Under the pieces are notes generated by a model, which did no database searches, was not told the DNA's origin, and was given only the letters and a program-made list of their open reading frames with translations. Source: Burkholderiales bacterium (GTDB lineage Bacteria > Pseudomonadota > Gammaproteobacteria > Burkholderiales > Burkholderiaceae_D). Taken from it: a DNA stretch of 64,000 nucleotides. The DNA lies in contig JACQDX010000010.1 of NCBI GenBank assembly GCA_016200895.1, positions 1 to 64,000 on the forward strand, given 5' to 3'. The translations under genes were made by a program, and so were the position numbers. Below are positions 48,398-57,804 of the stretch, piece after piece; position 1 is the first letter of the stretch, and each line of letters begins with the position of its first letter.

Positions 48398-48737
48398 TTT
48401 GCAACCACCTTTCATAAAGAGATATTGCCGTTTTGCCGGCAAAGTCTTATCTCGGTCTGGAGCCATTCCTGCCTGGGCCTGCAAACTTTGTGTCAAAAAT
48501 CAGACAAAAATATTTGTTTGCATTTTATGCCCGGAAATATCAGAAGCAATGGATACCCAATATTAAAAAAGCAAAAAAGTTCACTGTTCTTGTGCATCGC
48601 CGCCACAGCGTGGTGCAGTTCTTTTCATCTTGGTTTTCATCTTAATAACGACAAGGAAAAAAACTTTATAAACATCTTGTAGATTTTTCCTTTGATGATA
48701 TTGTAGTAGTTATTGAGATTAAATGTAAGATATTTTA

Positions 48738-48767
48738 TTGACGTTTTATCGATAAAACGTTTACGAT
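48738..48767 (+). promoter_or_regulatory. promoter with a perfect 20-bp palindrome between -35 and -10
   Basis: TTGACG (48738-48743), 18 bases, TACGAT (48762-48767). The spacer is filled by ACGTTTTATCGATAAAACGT (48741-48760), a perfect 20-bp palindrome overlapping the -35. A protein bound there would block RNA polymerase. Its ATCGAT core is shared with sites at the porin and regulator genes. The region 48398-48737 otherwise shows no gene and must contain the oxoprolinase promoter, which I could not place. Confidence 0.75.
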
Positions 48768-48787
48768 ATAAAACATGAAGGGAACAA

Positions 48788-49831
48788 ATGATGTCGGATT
48801 CAATTCGCAACAAGCTGAGTTTTTCCTGCATATCTGCTCCTTCTCGCAAGAGATTTGTCGGTATTTATATGTTGGTGGCAGCAATCATCACTGCACATGC
48901 ACAGGCTGAGGCAGTGGATATACGTATCGCCACCGCCTATGCTGCAGATAACTTCCAGACGATGAATTTGCAACAGTTCGCCAGGGAAGTAGCAGGTGCC
49001 AGTAATGGCCAGGTAAAGATGACGGTGTTCCCTGCAGGAAGCTTATTAAAACCGGCAGAAATATTTCCTGGTGTTATTAGTGAAAAAGCAGAGGCGGGAG
49101 AAGTCATCATGTCCAGCCTGGCAAAAGAGATACCGGTGTTTGGTCTTGATTCTTTGCCATTCACCGTCAGGGGTTACGAAGATGCGCATAATCTGTGGAT
49201 GGCTTCCAAAGCAGAAGTGGAAAAAGCACTGGCCAAGCGTGGTTTGAAGTTACTGTATTCAGTACCGTGGCCACCGCAGAATCTGTATTCGAAAAAGCCG
49301 CTGAGTTCACTGGCAGATTTCAAGGGTATGCGTATGCGCAGCTATAACCCGGCCAGTGAGCGTATTGCCGAGCTGGCAATGGCGACTGCAGTACCAGTAC
49401 AAGTGATAGACCTGGAAAAGGCGATCGCCAGCGATAAACTGGACTTGATGATTACCTCAAGCTGGACCGGGGTAGAAACCAAGGCCTGGAGCAAGATGGC
49501 GTATTACTACCAGGCAAATGCATGGATACCAAAAAATATCGTCTTCATCAGCCAGAAAGTGTTTGCCAAGTTGGCTGCTGATACACAAAAGAAAATGATG
49601 GATGCAGCCCAGGCAGCAGAAAAACGCGGCTGGAATATGAGCCGTGACAGTGATGCTGGTTTTGAAAATCAGTTGCGCAACAACAAGATCAAGGTTGACC
49701 GGGTAGATGCACTATTAAGAAATAACCTTGACAGGCTAGGTGAGCAGTTTGTCAGGGAGTGGTTGAAAACAGCAAGCAGTGAAGAAGTATCGATTTTGTT
49801 GAAATACACGACTGAAAGGTCGATGAAGTAA
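48788..49831 (+). CDS. TRAP-type C4-dicarboxylate/solute receptor (DctP family), orphan
   Basis: Periplasmic solute receptor of 347 residues with a signal peptide ending near AQAEA (about 40). DctP features include VDIRIATAYAADNFQTMNLQ at the mature start, LDSLPFTVRGYEDAHNLW and LADFKGMRMRSYNPASERIA. Arg in RMRSYNP aligns with the carboxylate-binding Arg of the family. GAAGGGA precedes the start. No DctQ or DctM membrane genes are near, so it either works with a remote permease or senses ligand. A Liv-type ABC cluster follows instead. The promoter has a striking palindromic operator. Confidence 0.88.
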   Translation: MMSDSIRNKLSFSCISAPSRKRFVGIYMLVAAIITAHAQAEAVDIRIATAYAADNFQTMNLQQFAREVAGASNGQVKMTVFPAGSLLKPAEIFPGVISEKAEAGEVIMSSLAKEIPVFGLDSLPFTVRGYEDAHNLWMASKAEVEKALAKRGLKLLYSVPWPPQNLYSKKPLSSLADFKGMRMRSYNPASERIAELAMATAVPVQVIDLEKAIASDKLDLMITSSWTGVETKAWSKMAYYYQANAWIPKNIVFISQKVFAKLAADTQKKMMDAAQAAEKRGWNMSRDSDAGFENQLRNNKIKVDRVDALLRNNLDRLGEQFVREWLKTASSEEVSILLKYTTERSMK

Positions 49832-49950
49832 ATCTTTGGCTGACAAATGCAAAAAAGTTTCAGGCAAAGGCAGGAGTAGCAGCATAGGAAAGGGCTCTCA
49901 TCAAAGTATTAGCAGAGGGCTTACATTTAATTAAATTGGAGCGTTTAATA

Positions 49951-51228
49951 ATGTTTACAAATACCATCAAAAAAATTGCCCGCGCCGGTCTTCTGGTCAG
50001 CTTGGGTCTCAGTTTTTGCTATTCTGCCTATGCGCAGCAAGAAATCAAGATAGGCGTTATCTATCCATTGTCCGGTGCAGCTGCATCCTCAGGCAGTGAA
50101 ATGAAAAACGCACTGGAACTGGCTGCTGACATCGTCAATAACGGTGCCAAAAGTGTCCCCAATCTGCCATTCTCTGCTGGCGGTGGCTTGCCCAACCTGA
50201 AGGGTGCGAAGATCAAACTTGTTTTTGCTGACCATCAGGGTAATCCGCAAATCGGTGCGACAGAAACCGAGAGACTGATCACCCAGGAAAAGGTGGTCGC
50301 CGTGGTCGGTGCCTACTTCAGTAACGTGACGGCAACGACCAGCCAGGTGGCAGAAAAATACAAGATCCCCTATGTGAATCCTGAGTCATCTTCATCGACT
50401 CTGACACAGCGCGGCTTCAAATGGTTTTTCCGCACGACTGCCCATGATGATTTGTTCGTCCATAATTTCTTTGAATTCTTCAAAGAGCTGGAAGCCAAAA
50501 AAGGCATCAAGGTCAAGCAACTCGCCACTTTCAATGAAAACACTTTGTGGGGCAATGAAACAACGAAGCTGGAAACCAAGCTCGCAGCAGAAAAAGGCTA
50601 CAACCTGGTGAAAACCATCGTCTATCCAGCCAAGAGCACACAGCTGACTTCTGAAGTGCAGCAATTGAAATCAGCCAGCCCGCAAGTCGTCATGCAGTCT
50701 TCTTATTTGGGTGACGCCATCATGGCGATGAAAACCTATAAGGAACTGGGCTTTTCACCAGACATGATTTTGGCGAACAATGCCGGCTTTACCGATACAG
50801 AATTCCGCCGCACGCTGGGAAAAGACGCTGATTACGTCATCACCCGTGAAGTCTGGTCACCTGATCTCGCCAAAAATAATCCTCTGATCAAGCAAGTCAA
50901 TGATTTGTATAACAGCAAATATAAGGCCGACTTTACCGGCAATTCTTCCCGCACTTTTACGGGTCTGATGACACTGGTTGATGCCATTAACCGCGCCGGT
51001 TCTACCGAGCCAGAAGCTATCCGCAAAGCACTGACAGAAACCAATATCCCTGCCAATAAACTGATCATGCCGTGGAAGGGTGTGAAGTTTGATGAGCATG
51101 GCCAAAACGTTTTGGGTTCCGGCATCCTGGTACAGATCATCGATGGCAAATACAACACGGTATGGCCTTTTGATCTGGCGACTAAAGATGTGGTCTGGCC
51201 TATGCCTAAGTGGGATCAACGCAAGTAA
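49951..51228 (+). CDS. branched-chain-amino-acid-type ABC substrate-binding protein (LivK-like)
   Basis: Periplasmic receptor of 425 residues, signal peptide to about YAQQ. The Peripla_BP_6 core starts EIKIGVIYPLSGAAASSGSE. The ligand-interacting LVFADHQGNPQIGATETERL and VVGAYFSNVTATTSQVAEKY lie near 82-125. I use the ATG at 49951, preceded by TTGGAGCG; a TTG 15 bases upstream is part of that ribosome site. Four transporter genes follow (permeases and ATPases). Beside 5-oxoprolinase, the ligand is more probably an amide or cyclic amino acid than leucine, but this is inferred from position. Confidence 0.9.
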   Translation: MFTNTIKKIARAGLLVSLGLSFCYSAYAQQEIKIGVIYPLSGAAASSGSEMKNALELAADIVNNGAKSVPNLPFSAGGGLPNLKGAKIKLVFADHQGNPQIGATETERLITQEKVVAVVGAYFSNVTATTSQVAEKYKIPYVNPESSSSTLTQRGFKWFFRTTAHDDLFVHNFFEFFKELEAKKGIKVKQLATFNENTLWGNETTKLETKLAAEKGYNLVKTIVYPAKSTQLTSEVQQLKSASPQVVMQSSYLGDAIMAMKTYKELGFSPDMILANNAGFTDTEFRRTLGKDADYVITREVWSPDLAKNNPLIKQVNDLYNSKYKADFTGNSSRTFTGLMTLVDAINRAGSTEPEAIRKALTETNIPANKLIMPWKGVKFDEHGQNVLGSGILVQIIDGKYNTVWPFDLATKDVVWPMPKWDQRK

Positions 51229-51371
51229 GCCACAAATCAGAAGTTCAGCAGGACATGAAGCAAACTTGCCCGGTCATTACCGGGCAAGGAAACCAAAAAG
51301 TAAAAAAATGCCGGGCGATACCTGACGTCGGTTTTACATAGCTATACATAAGAGGAAGTGCGAGGAGAAAT

Positions 51372-52238
51372 ATGTCCCTTGAAATTATTATTCAAACCCT
51401 GGCGTCAGGGATCTTGATCGGTTTGATCTATGCGCTGGTGGCGATAGGATTGACTCTGATCTTTGGCGTCATGGATGTCGTCAACTTTTCCCATGGTGAG
51501 TTTCTGATGTTCGGCATGTATTCCAGTTTCTGGATGTACTCGCTGTTTGCATTGGACCCCATATTTACCCTGCCTTTAACGGCACTGTTCTTGTTTGCGC
51601 TTGGCGTGATCCTCTACAAACTAATCATCAAAAAGATCACCAATGCGCCGATGCTGTCGCAGATTTTTACTACCTTTGGTTTGATGATGCTGTTCCGTGG
51701 TCTGGCGCAGTTTTTCTGGAAGCCAGATTTTAGGACGGTTGATCATTCCATCGTATCTGGTTCGGTACAGATATTCGGTATACAGGTGGGCATGCCGCAG
51801 GTGACTGCGGGTGTTGGAGCGATCCTGGTGACCATGGGGATTTATCTTTTTCTCACCAAGACCCGCGCCGGTGCAGCACTGGAAGCGACCGCTGCTGATA
51901 AAGAAGCGGCACAACTGATGGGCATCGATTCACAAAAAATGTTTGCCATGGCCTGGGGCATAGGTGCAGCTTGCGCCGGTGTCGCGGGTGCATTGTTGTC
52001 GACATTCTTTCCCATCTTCCCAGAAGTGGGCGCGAACTTTATCTTGATTGCCTTCGTGGTGGTAAACCTGGGTGGTTTTGGTAGCGTGATTGGTGCCTTG
52101 TTTGCCGGGATTATTGTCGGTGTCATTGAGGTCATGGGTGGTTTTCTGATCGGGCCGCAATATAAATTGGCACTGGTGCTTGGCTTGTTCCTGGCGGTGT
52201 TGATGTTCCGTCCGCAAGGGCTGATGGGTAAGCAATAG
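51372..52238 (+). CDS. ABC permease, LivH type
   Basis: Inner-membrane permease of 288 residues with about eight helices. GLIYALVAIGLTLIFGVMDV then VNFSHGEFLMFGMY (about 18-50) is the LivH hallmark. The cytoplasmic EAA-like loop TRAGAALEATAADKEAAQLM (about 164-183) contacts the ATPases. It starts at an ATG with GAGGAGAA upstream, 143 bases after the receptor gene. It is one half of the channel with the next gene. Confidence 0.94.
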   Translation: MSLEIIIQTLASGILIGLIYALVAIGLTLIFGVMDVVNFSHGEFLMFGMYSSFWMYSLFALDPIFTLPLTALFLFALGVILYKLIIKKITNAPMLSQIFTTFGLMMLFRGLAQFFWKPDFRTVDHSIVSGSVQIFGIQVGMPQVTAGVGAILVTMGIYLFLTKTRAGAALEATAADKEAAQLMGIDSQKMFAMAWGIGAACAGVAGALLSTFFPIFPEVGANFILIAFVVVNLGGFGSVIGALFAGIIVGVIEVMGGFLIGPQYKLALVLGLFLAVLMFRPQGLMGKQ

Positions 52239-52257
52239 CGTAGAAAAAGGTAGAGAT

Positions 52258-53328
52258 ATGAACATACAAGATAAAACCGTGATCTCGGCGCATGAGTTGC
52301 TGGCGCCAGATTCACATGGCAATTCCTCGGTGAAATACATACTGTTGGCTCTGTGCCTGGTTGCCGCGTTGCTGGTGCCTGTGGTGGTTAAAGACCCGTC
52401 ACACCAGAATCTGGCGATATTGATTTTGATGGCGGCACAACTGGGTGTAGCCTGGAATATCGTCGGTGGTTATGCGGGCCAGGTCTCGCTGGGGCATGTG
52501 GCTTTTTACGGGCTGGGTGCTTATACCTCGACACTGCTGTTGACGCAATTTGGCCTGAACGCCTGGGTGGCGATGATCTGTGGTGGCATATTGGCGGCGG
52601 CAATCAGTCTCATCATAGGCTGGTCATGCTTTCGTCTTAATGGGCATTACTTTGGCATGGCGACCATTGCGGTGGCTGAAATCATCCAGATCATTTTCAC
52701 CAACTGGGAATATGCTGGCGCTGCCGTTGGCCTGACCATACCCATGGACCAGCAAGGCTGGGGCAGCATGATATTTACTGACAAGGCACCGTATTACTAC
52801 ATTGCCCTTGGTCTCTTGCTGATAACGCTGGCGGTGAATTACTGGATAGAACACAGCTATCTCGGTTACTACTTCCGCGCCATCAAGGATGAACCAGATG
52901 CAGCACGCAGCCTGGGTATCAACCTCAGTCGCTATAAGCAAATTGCTTTTGCCGTCAGTAGTTTCTTTACCGCCATCGGTGGCAGCCTGTATGCACAGAA
53001 GGAATTGTATATAGACCCTGGCTCAGTCCTGCACACAGGTCTGTCGATCAAGATGGCATTGGTATCCATCCTCGGCGGGGTAGGCACGTTGCTGGGGCCA
53101 GTCATCGGTGCGGGTGTATTGACTTTCATTGAAGAAGGCACGCGTGCCCTGTTTGGTGGCTCTGGTCGTGGTACTGACCTGGTGATTTATGCGGCCTTGA
53201 TCGTGGTGATTGCCGTGTATTACCCGACAGGTGTACTGGGCTGGATCAAGCAATTTTTTGCGCGCAGAAAAGCAGTCAAGGCGCAAAAAGAACAAGATGT
53301 ACAAGAGGCAAAAAGGGAGGCAGCATGA
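52258..53328 (+). CDS. ABC permease, LivM type
   Basis: Second permease, 356 residues, about nine helices. QLGVAWNIVGGYAGQVSLGH then VAFYGLGAYTS (about 60-91) is the LivM signature. SYLGYYFRAIKDEPDAARSL (about 201-220) is the coupling loop. It has a polar N-terminus of 25 residues and a Lys/Glu-rich C-terminal tail (about 333-356). The stop overlaps the start of the ATPase gene by four bases (ATGA), showing translational coupling. Confidence 0.94.
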   Translation: MNIQDKTVISAHELLAPDSHGNSSVKYILLALCLVAALLVPVVVKDPSHQNLAILILMAAQLGVAWNIVGGYAGQVSLGHVAFYGLGAYTSTLLLTQFGLNAWVAMICGGILAAAISLIIGWSCFRLNGHYFGMATIAVAEIIQIIFTNWEYAGAAVGLTIPMDQQGWGSMIFTDKAPYYYIALGLLLITLAVNYWIEHSYLGYYFRAIKDEPDAARSLGINLSRYKQIAFAVSSFFTAIGGSLYAQKELYIDPGSVLHTGLSIKMALVSILGGVGTLLGPVIGAGVLTFIEEGTRALFGGSGRGTDLVIYAALIVVIAVYYPTGVLGWIKQFFARRKAVKAQKEQDVQEAKREAA

Positions 53329-54038
53329 GCTTGTTGCGAGTAGAGAGCGTCAGCAAACGCTTTGGCGGCATCACCGCCAACCAGGATGTCTCATTTGAAG
53401 TGGGCGCAGGCAAGATCGTTGGCCTGATAGGCCCGAATGGTGCAGGCAAGACGACGATGTTTAATTGCATTGCCGGTTATGCGCCACCAACTACCGGTGA
53501 AATCTGGATGAATGACATCAAGGTATCCGGCATGAGCCCTGAACAATGTGCCCGCGCCGGCATAGGCCGTACCTTCCAGGTGGCACGTACTTTCACCAGC
53601 ATGACAGCGCTGGAAAACGTCATGGTCGGTGCCTTTTTGATCAACAAAAATGTGGGTGATGCGAGACAAAGCGCAGCAAAATTGCTGAGCTTTGTCAACC
53701 TGGGCCAATTCAAGGACAAGCCCGCTGGCAGCATGACCATCAGTGAACAGCGCCGTCTTGCCGTTGCCCGCGCGCTAGCCGTCAGGCCGCGTTTGTTGCT
53801 GATGGATGAAGTCATGGCGGGTTTGAATCCGACGGAAGTCAAAGAGACAGTGGACGTGGTCTTGAAAATTCGTGAGGAGGGTATTTCCTGTCTCATCGTT
53901 GAGCACGTGCTGGAAGGCATAATGCCGATTGCGGATGCCATTGTTGTGCTCGATTATGGCAAGAAGATAGCCGAAGGTAGTCCTGAACAAGTCTCTAACG
54001 ATCCCAAAGTGATCGCTGCTTACCTGGGAGATGAATGA
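53325..54038 (+). CDS. ABC ATPase, LivG type
   Basis: ATPase of 237 residues. Walker A is GPNGAGKTT (about 36-44), the Q-loop region is GIGRTFQVARTF, and the Walker B is LLLMDEVMAGLNP (about 155-167) with an H-loop in IVEHVLEGIMP. The family signature usually written LSxGQ is here TISEQRRLAVARAL, i.e. Ser-Glu-Gln, a common variant in LivG proteins with reduced glycine. Overlaps livM upstream and livF downstream by four bases each. Confidence 0.94.
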   Translation: MSLLRVESVSKRFGGITANQDVSFEVGAGKIVGLIGPNGAGKTTMFNCIAGYAPPTTGEIWMNDIKVSGMSPEQCARAGIGRTFQVARTFTSMTALENVMVGAFLINKNVGDARQSAAKLLSFVNLGQFKDKPAGSMTISEQRRLAVARALAVRPRLLLMDEVMAGLNPTEVKETVDVVLKIREEGISCLIVEHVLEGIMPIADAIVVLDYGKKIAEGSPEQVSNDPKVIAAYLGDE

Positions 54039-54742
54039 TGCTGCAAGTAAGAAATCTGAGAGTCAGTTATGACGGCGTGCTGGCCTTGTCCAAAGTCGAT
54101 ATCGATGTAGAGAAGGGCAAGATCGTCGCCCTGGTCGGCGGTAATGGCAATGGCAAGACCACCACTTTGCGGGCCATCGCCGGTTTGAATGCGGCGGATG
54201 CTGGCCAGATCGTATTCGATGGCAAGCCACTGGAAAAAATCCCGGCCAGCAAACGGGTGGGACTGGGCTTGTCGCTGGTACCGGAAGGGCGGCGCATCTT
54301 TGCCCGCCTGACGGTGGAAAGGAATTTGCAACTGGGTGCCTATACCCGCCGTGATGATGACGAAGTAGCTGAGTCCATCGACACCATGTACACCTTGTTC
54401 CCCATTCTCAAGGAAAGGCGTTATCAACTGGCAGGCACCATGAGCGGCGGCGAACAACAAATGCTGGCGATAGGCCGTGGCCTGATGGCGAAACCAAAAT
54501 TGCTGTTGCTGGATGAACCATCCTGGGGTATCGCTCCGAAGTTTGTCACCAAGGTGCTCGACACCATACAACTGATTAATCAGCAGGGTATGTCGATACT
54601 GCTGGTCGAGCAAAACCTGCACAAGGCGCTGGCAATTGCGCATCACGGTTATGTCATTCAGACAGGTCGCATCGTCATGCAAGGGACAGGGCAAGAACTG
54701 CTCAACAATGACGATGTCAAGAAGGCTTATTTGGGTGTCTGA
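54035..54742 (+). CDS. ABC ATPase, LivF type
   Basis: Second ATPase, 235 residues. Walker A GGNGNGKTT (about 37-45), signature MSGGEQQMLAIGRGLM (about 133-148), Walker B LLLLDEPSWGIAP (about 154-166), H-loop LVEQNL. LVPEGRRIFARLTVERNLQL is typical of LivF. The gene begins with two ATG codons, the first overlapping the livG stop. It completes the importer K-H-M-G-F. A hairpin without T-run follows after 32 bases. Confidence 0.94.
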   Translation: MMLQVRNLRVSYDGVLALSKVDIDVEKGKIVALVGGNGNGKTTTLRAIAGLNAADAGQIVFDGKPLEKIPASKRVGLGLSLVPEGRRIFARLTVERNLQLGAYTRRDDDEVAESIDTMYTLFPILKERRYQLAGTMSGGEQQMLAIGRGLMAKPKLLLLDEPSWGIAPKFVTKVLDTIQLINQQGMSILLVEQNLHKALAIAHHGYVIQTGRIVMQGTGQELLNNDDVKKAYLGV

Positions 54743-54774
54743 TATTGCGTAAGCGGTAATGTACTGAAGTAGGT

Positions 54775-54800
54775 AGCAGCAAGTGTTTTCACTTGCTGCT
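54775..54800 (+). terminator. hairpin after the Liv-type operon
   Basis: AGCAGCAAGTG-TTTT-CACTTGCTGCT is a perfect 11-bp stem with four-base loop. There is no T-run after it, so it may protect the 3' end or work with Rho instead of terminating alone. Confidence 0.6.
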
Positions 54801-54857
54801 CTCCTGATTCGCCTGCGAATTTAGTAAAGAAATGCATTTTGACTTTAGGGGCTAGCC

Positions 54858-56492
54858 ATGCTGAACAAGTACATCAGGAACTGGAAGATAGGCCATAAGC
54901 TGGGTCTGGGTTTTGCGTTTGTTATCTTGCTCATGCTGGCCCTGACGGTCACCGGGTACACGCAACTTGGGCGGGTGAACCAGGGCGTGAACCTCGTCGT
55001 CAAGGAAGTCTATCCAAAGACAGCGACAGTCAACCGTATCAAGTCTGACCTTGATCATATCGCCCGCAGCATGCGCAATCTCTTGCTGCTATCTACGCTG
55101 GATGAAAGAAAGCCTGAGCAGGCTGCGATAGAAAAATCAGGCAAACAGATAGAGCTTGATCTGGCGCAGTTTGGTAAACAGGCCAGCTCAGCAGAAGAGA
55201 AAAAACTTTTGCAGGCCGTGCTGGCAGCAAAACAGCGTTACCAGCCTGTACTCGACAAGTTCCTCAAGCTGGTGGTAGACAATGAGGTGGAGCAGGCCAA
55301 GGACCTCGTGTTACCGGAGATCGCTCCTTTGCAAGACCAGTATTTTGCTGCACTCGATCAACTGGTTGTATTACAAGCCAGCCAGATGGAGCGCAGCGGT
55401 AGCGATGCTGCATCTATCTCTGGAGCGGCACAAGTGCTGATGATCATCTTGCTGGCTTTTGCTGGCGTGGTGGCAGTCCTGATCGCCATCCTCACCACCA
55501 GGGCGATTACTTCTTCGCTGAAGGCAGCTATCCTGCTTGCTGAATCAGTTGCCGGTGGCGATTTGCGCGCTGATATTGAAGTCAGGAGCAATGATGAGAC
55601 AGGTCAATTGCTGGCATCGCTCAACCAGATGAGCCAGAGCCTGATCAGCACCGTGGGCCAGGTCAGGCAAAGTTCAGAAAAAATTGGCATAGCCTCGCGC
55701 GAAATCGCCAATGGCAATATGGATTTGTCTAATCGCACAGAACAGCAGGCATCGGGGCTGGAAGAAACCGCGGCGTCGATGGAACAACTTACCGCCACGG
55801 TAGGCCAAAATGCAGAGAACGCCGCCCAGGCGCATGAATTGGCTGGCAAGGCTTATCAGCATGCGGGCAAAGGTGGCAAGGTGATCGATCAGGTGGAGCT
55901 CACCATGGGCGCGATCAAGGCGAGTTCCAATAAAATAGTAGATATCATTGGCGTCATTGATGGCATCGCTTTTCAAACCAATATCCTGGCACTGAATGCC
56001 GCGGTGGAGGCTGCGCGTGCCGGTGAAAACGGGCGTGGCTTTGCGGTGGTGGCGGCAGAAGTACGCAACCTGTCGCAAAGATCGGCCAGTGCGGCGAAAG
56101 AGATCAAGACTTTGATTGCCGATTCAGTCGGGCAGGTGGATGCCGGTGGCAAGCTTGTCAATGAAGCTAGCCTGACCATGCGCGATATCGTCAGCTCAGT
56201 CCAGCATGTAGCCCAAATCATCAGTGAAATCAGCGCGGCCAGTCGTGAACAAAATACCGGCATAGTGCAAGTCAACCAGGCCATCAGCATGATGGACCAG
56301 ATGACGCAGCAAAATGCGGCACTGGTAGAGCAGGCGGCTGCCGCAGCCAGGAGCATGCAGGATGAAGCAGAATTACTGGTGGATACAGTGGCAGTGTTCA
56401 AGCTGGAAAAAAATATACAAGCTGCACCAATACGTGCTAAGGCAGTGCCGGTATTGGCGATTTCCAGGAGTAACAAGACAGTAAATGGCTAA
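54858..56492 (+). CDS. methyl-accepting chemotaxis protein
   Basis: Chemoreceptor of 544 residues. Helix one (about 11-31, [20 protein letters not shown]), a periplasmic four-helix-bundle domain (about 32-188), helix two (about 190-212) and a HAMP domain precede the signalling domain. Its hairpin tip, [20 protein letters not shown] then [17 protein letters not shown] (about 370-406), is canonical. Methylation helices flank it, with no C-terminal NWETF-type pentapeptide. The ATG has AGGGG upstream. Position behind the importer suggests it may sense the same nutrient, with or without a binding protein. This is inference. Confidence 0.93.
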   Translation: MLNKYIRNWKIGHKLGLGFAFVILLMLALTVTGYTQLGRVNQGVNLVVKEVYPKTATVNRIKSDLDHIARSMRNLLLLSTLDERKPEQAAIEKSGKQIELDLAQFGKQASSAEEKKLLQAVLAAKQRYQPVLDKFLKLVVDNEVEQAKDLVLPEIAPLQDQYFAALDQLVVLQASQMERSGSDAASISGAAQVLMIILLAFAGVVAVLIAILTTRAITSSLKAAILLAESVAGGDLRADIEVRSNDETGQLLASLNQMSQSLISTVGQVRQSSEKIGIASREIANGNMDLSNRTEQQASGLEETAASMEQLTATVGQNAENAAQAHELAGKAYQHAGKGGKVIDQVELTMGAIKASSNKIVDIIGVIDGIAFQTNILALNAAVEAARAGENGRGFAVVAAEVRNLSQRSASAAKEIKTLIADSVGQVDAGGKLVNEASLTMRDIVSSVQHVAQIISEISAASREQNTGIVQVNQAISMMDQMTQQNAALVEQAAAAARSMQDEAELLVDTVAVFKLEKNIQAAPIRAKAVPVLAISRSNKTVNG

Positions 56493-56540
56493 AGCGAGCT
56501 GGATGCCAGGCCGCGTATGCTGTGGATAAAAACATAAAAT

Positions 56541-56560
56541 ATCGATTTTTTATTGATAAA
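56541..56560. promoter_or_regulatory. regulator-like site upstream of the MarR-type gene
   Basis: ATCGATTTTTTAT (56541-56553) is identical to a 13-mer at the porin promoter, and TTGATAAA follows, giving an imperfect palindrome. It lies about 100 bases before the regulator start codon and would fit autoregulation. Confidence 0.55.
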
Positions 56561-56653
56561 TCAATGCGAAAAGACTGACTTTTTGCTCAAAGAAGATAAA
56601 ATCAGGCTATGAATTACGCCAGTTTTTATTCAATTTATCTTTAAAGAGTCCTT

Positions 56654-57226
56654 ATGTCCACGACCAAGCCTGCTAAGACAGTCACGAAAACCGGTCTTAG
56701 CCCAGCAGCTTCCAGCGCCACACCCAGAGTACCTATCGTCTCCTCTTCCCATCTGGCTGAGGGCAGGAGTGCAGAATTGAGTGAATTTGAGTTTGGAATG
56801 ATTATTGCCAGCAATGCCTTCAACCGATGGGCGGTCAGGTGTATGGCTGCAGTGGGCATGAAAGACATGACCATTACTGACGTACTGGTGCTGCATCATA
56901 TCAACCACCGCGCGCGTGAGAAAAAGCTGGCCGATATCGCCTTCATACTGAATATTGAAGATACCCATATCGTCAATTATTCTCTCAAGAAATTGCAGGC
57001 ATTGAAACTGGTACAGACTGAGAAGCGCGGCAAGGAAATTCTGTATTCAACCAATGAGGCTGGCCGTGATATCTGTCGTCGCTATTCTGAAGTTCGTGAG
57101 CAGGTACTGGTATCTGCCCTGACTGGTGACGGCACCGAGAGTTTTGAGTTAAGTGAGTTGGCGCGTTTCCTGCGGGTATTGTCTGGCTTGTATGAGCAGG
57201 CGGCCAGGGCTGCGACATCCTTGTAG
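56654..57226 (+). CDS. MarR-type winged-helix transcription regulator
   Basis: Regulator of 190 residues. A Ser/Thr/Ala/Pro-rich N-terminal tail (about 1-40) precedes a winged-helix domain. Helices include ELSEFEFGMIIASNAFNRWA and MTITDVLVLHHINHRAREKK. LADIAFILNIEDTHIVNYSL then KKLQALKLVQTEKRGKEILY (about 96-135) is the recognition helix and wing. Similar predicted winged-helix proteins neighbour hydantoinase/oxoprolinase genes in other Burkholderiales, by my recollection. AAGAG precedes the ATG. Motifs shared by its own upstream region, the porin and the TRAP promoter suggest it controls them. Confidence 0.85.
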   Translation: MSTTKPAKTVTKTGLSPAASSATPRVPIVSSSHLAEGRSAELSEFEFGMIIASNAFNRWAVRCMAAVGMKDMTITDVLVLHHINHRAREKKLADIAFILNIEDTHIVNYSLKKLQALKLVQTEKRGKEILYSTNEAGRDICRRYSEVREQVLVSALTGDGTESFELSELARFLRVLSGLYEQAARAATSL

Positions 57227-57263
57227 AAGCTGTCCTATCCCCCAAATTGGGGAGGTCGTCATT

Positions 57264-57539
57264 TTACTGGTCCTGGTGCAATTGCCTGGCTTGTTTCTGG
57301 TTCTTTTTAAGATTAATTGCCAGCAAGACGACGATGAGCTTGAAGATCATGAAGGCGATGAAGATACTCAAAGCCAGGGGCAAGATCATCAGGGCAACAG
57401 CAATCGCCAGGCAGATTGCCAGCAAATGTGGCAGTGGCAAGGCCATCATGGCCAGGAATGCCTTGCGGCAAAAATAATAAAATTCATGAGCTGCCTGGCG
57501 CATCAGTACGAATAATTGTTCGGTTTGAGCAGATTTCAT
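57264..57539 (-). CDS. small membrane protein of unknown function
   Basis: Frame of 91 residues with a clear ribosome site (AAAGGGG, six bases before the ATG). After a polar N-terminus come two hydrophobic helices (about 25-45 and 48-74, LAICLAIAVALMILPLALSI and beyond) and a basic/Gln-rich tail. It converges with the MarR-type gene. I recognise no family. The 265 bases between it and the HDOD gene hold a weak 65-codon frame that I do not accept as a gene. Confidence 0.65.
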   Translation of the reverse strand: MKSAQTEQLFVLMRQAAHEFYYFCRKAFLAMMALPLPHLLAICLAIAVALMILPLALSIFIAFMIFKLIVVLLAINLKKNQKQARQLHQDQ

Positions 57540-57804
57540 TTGATTCCCCTTTGCTTTCTGGTTTTGTGATGTTGCAGCGATGGTTCAGAATAAGTCTTTA
57601 CTATCTGGCCTGCAGCCGCTTTGCGACGAACTGCATGAATGCGGGATTAAGAGGTCCTTAAAGCTTGTCAAAGGGGTTTCTCTGGCTCTCTTGAAGGAAG
57701 CCAGACTGATACAATTGATAATTCATGTAAGCAGTCTTTTCCAAGACTGCATAAACAGGTTTCCCAAGGTACAATAAAAAATCGTCAGCGTCCTTATTGC
57801 TATC

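Noticed and set aside
57580-57777. 65-codon plus-strand frame before the HDOD gene
   Set aside because: No ribosome site and no recognisable family. It would span the region expected to hold the HDOD promoter. Left as unlikely, not excluded.
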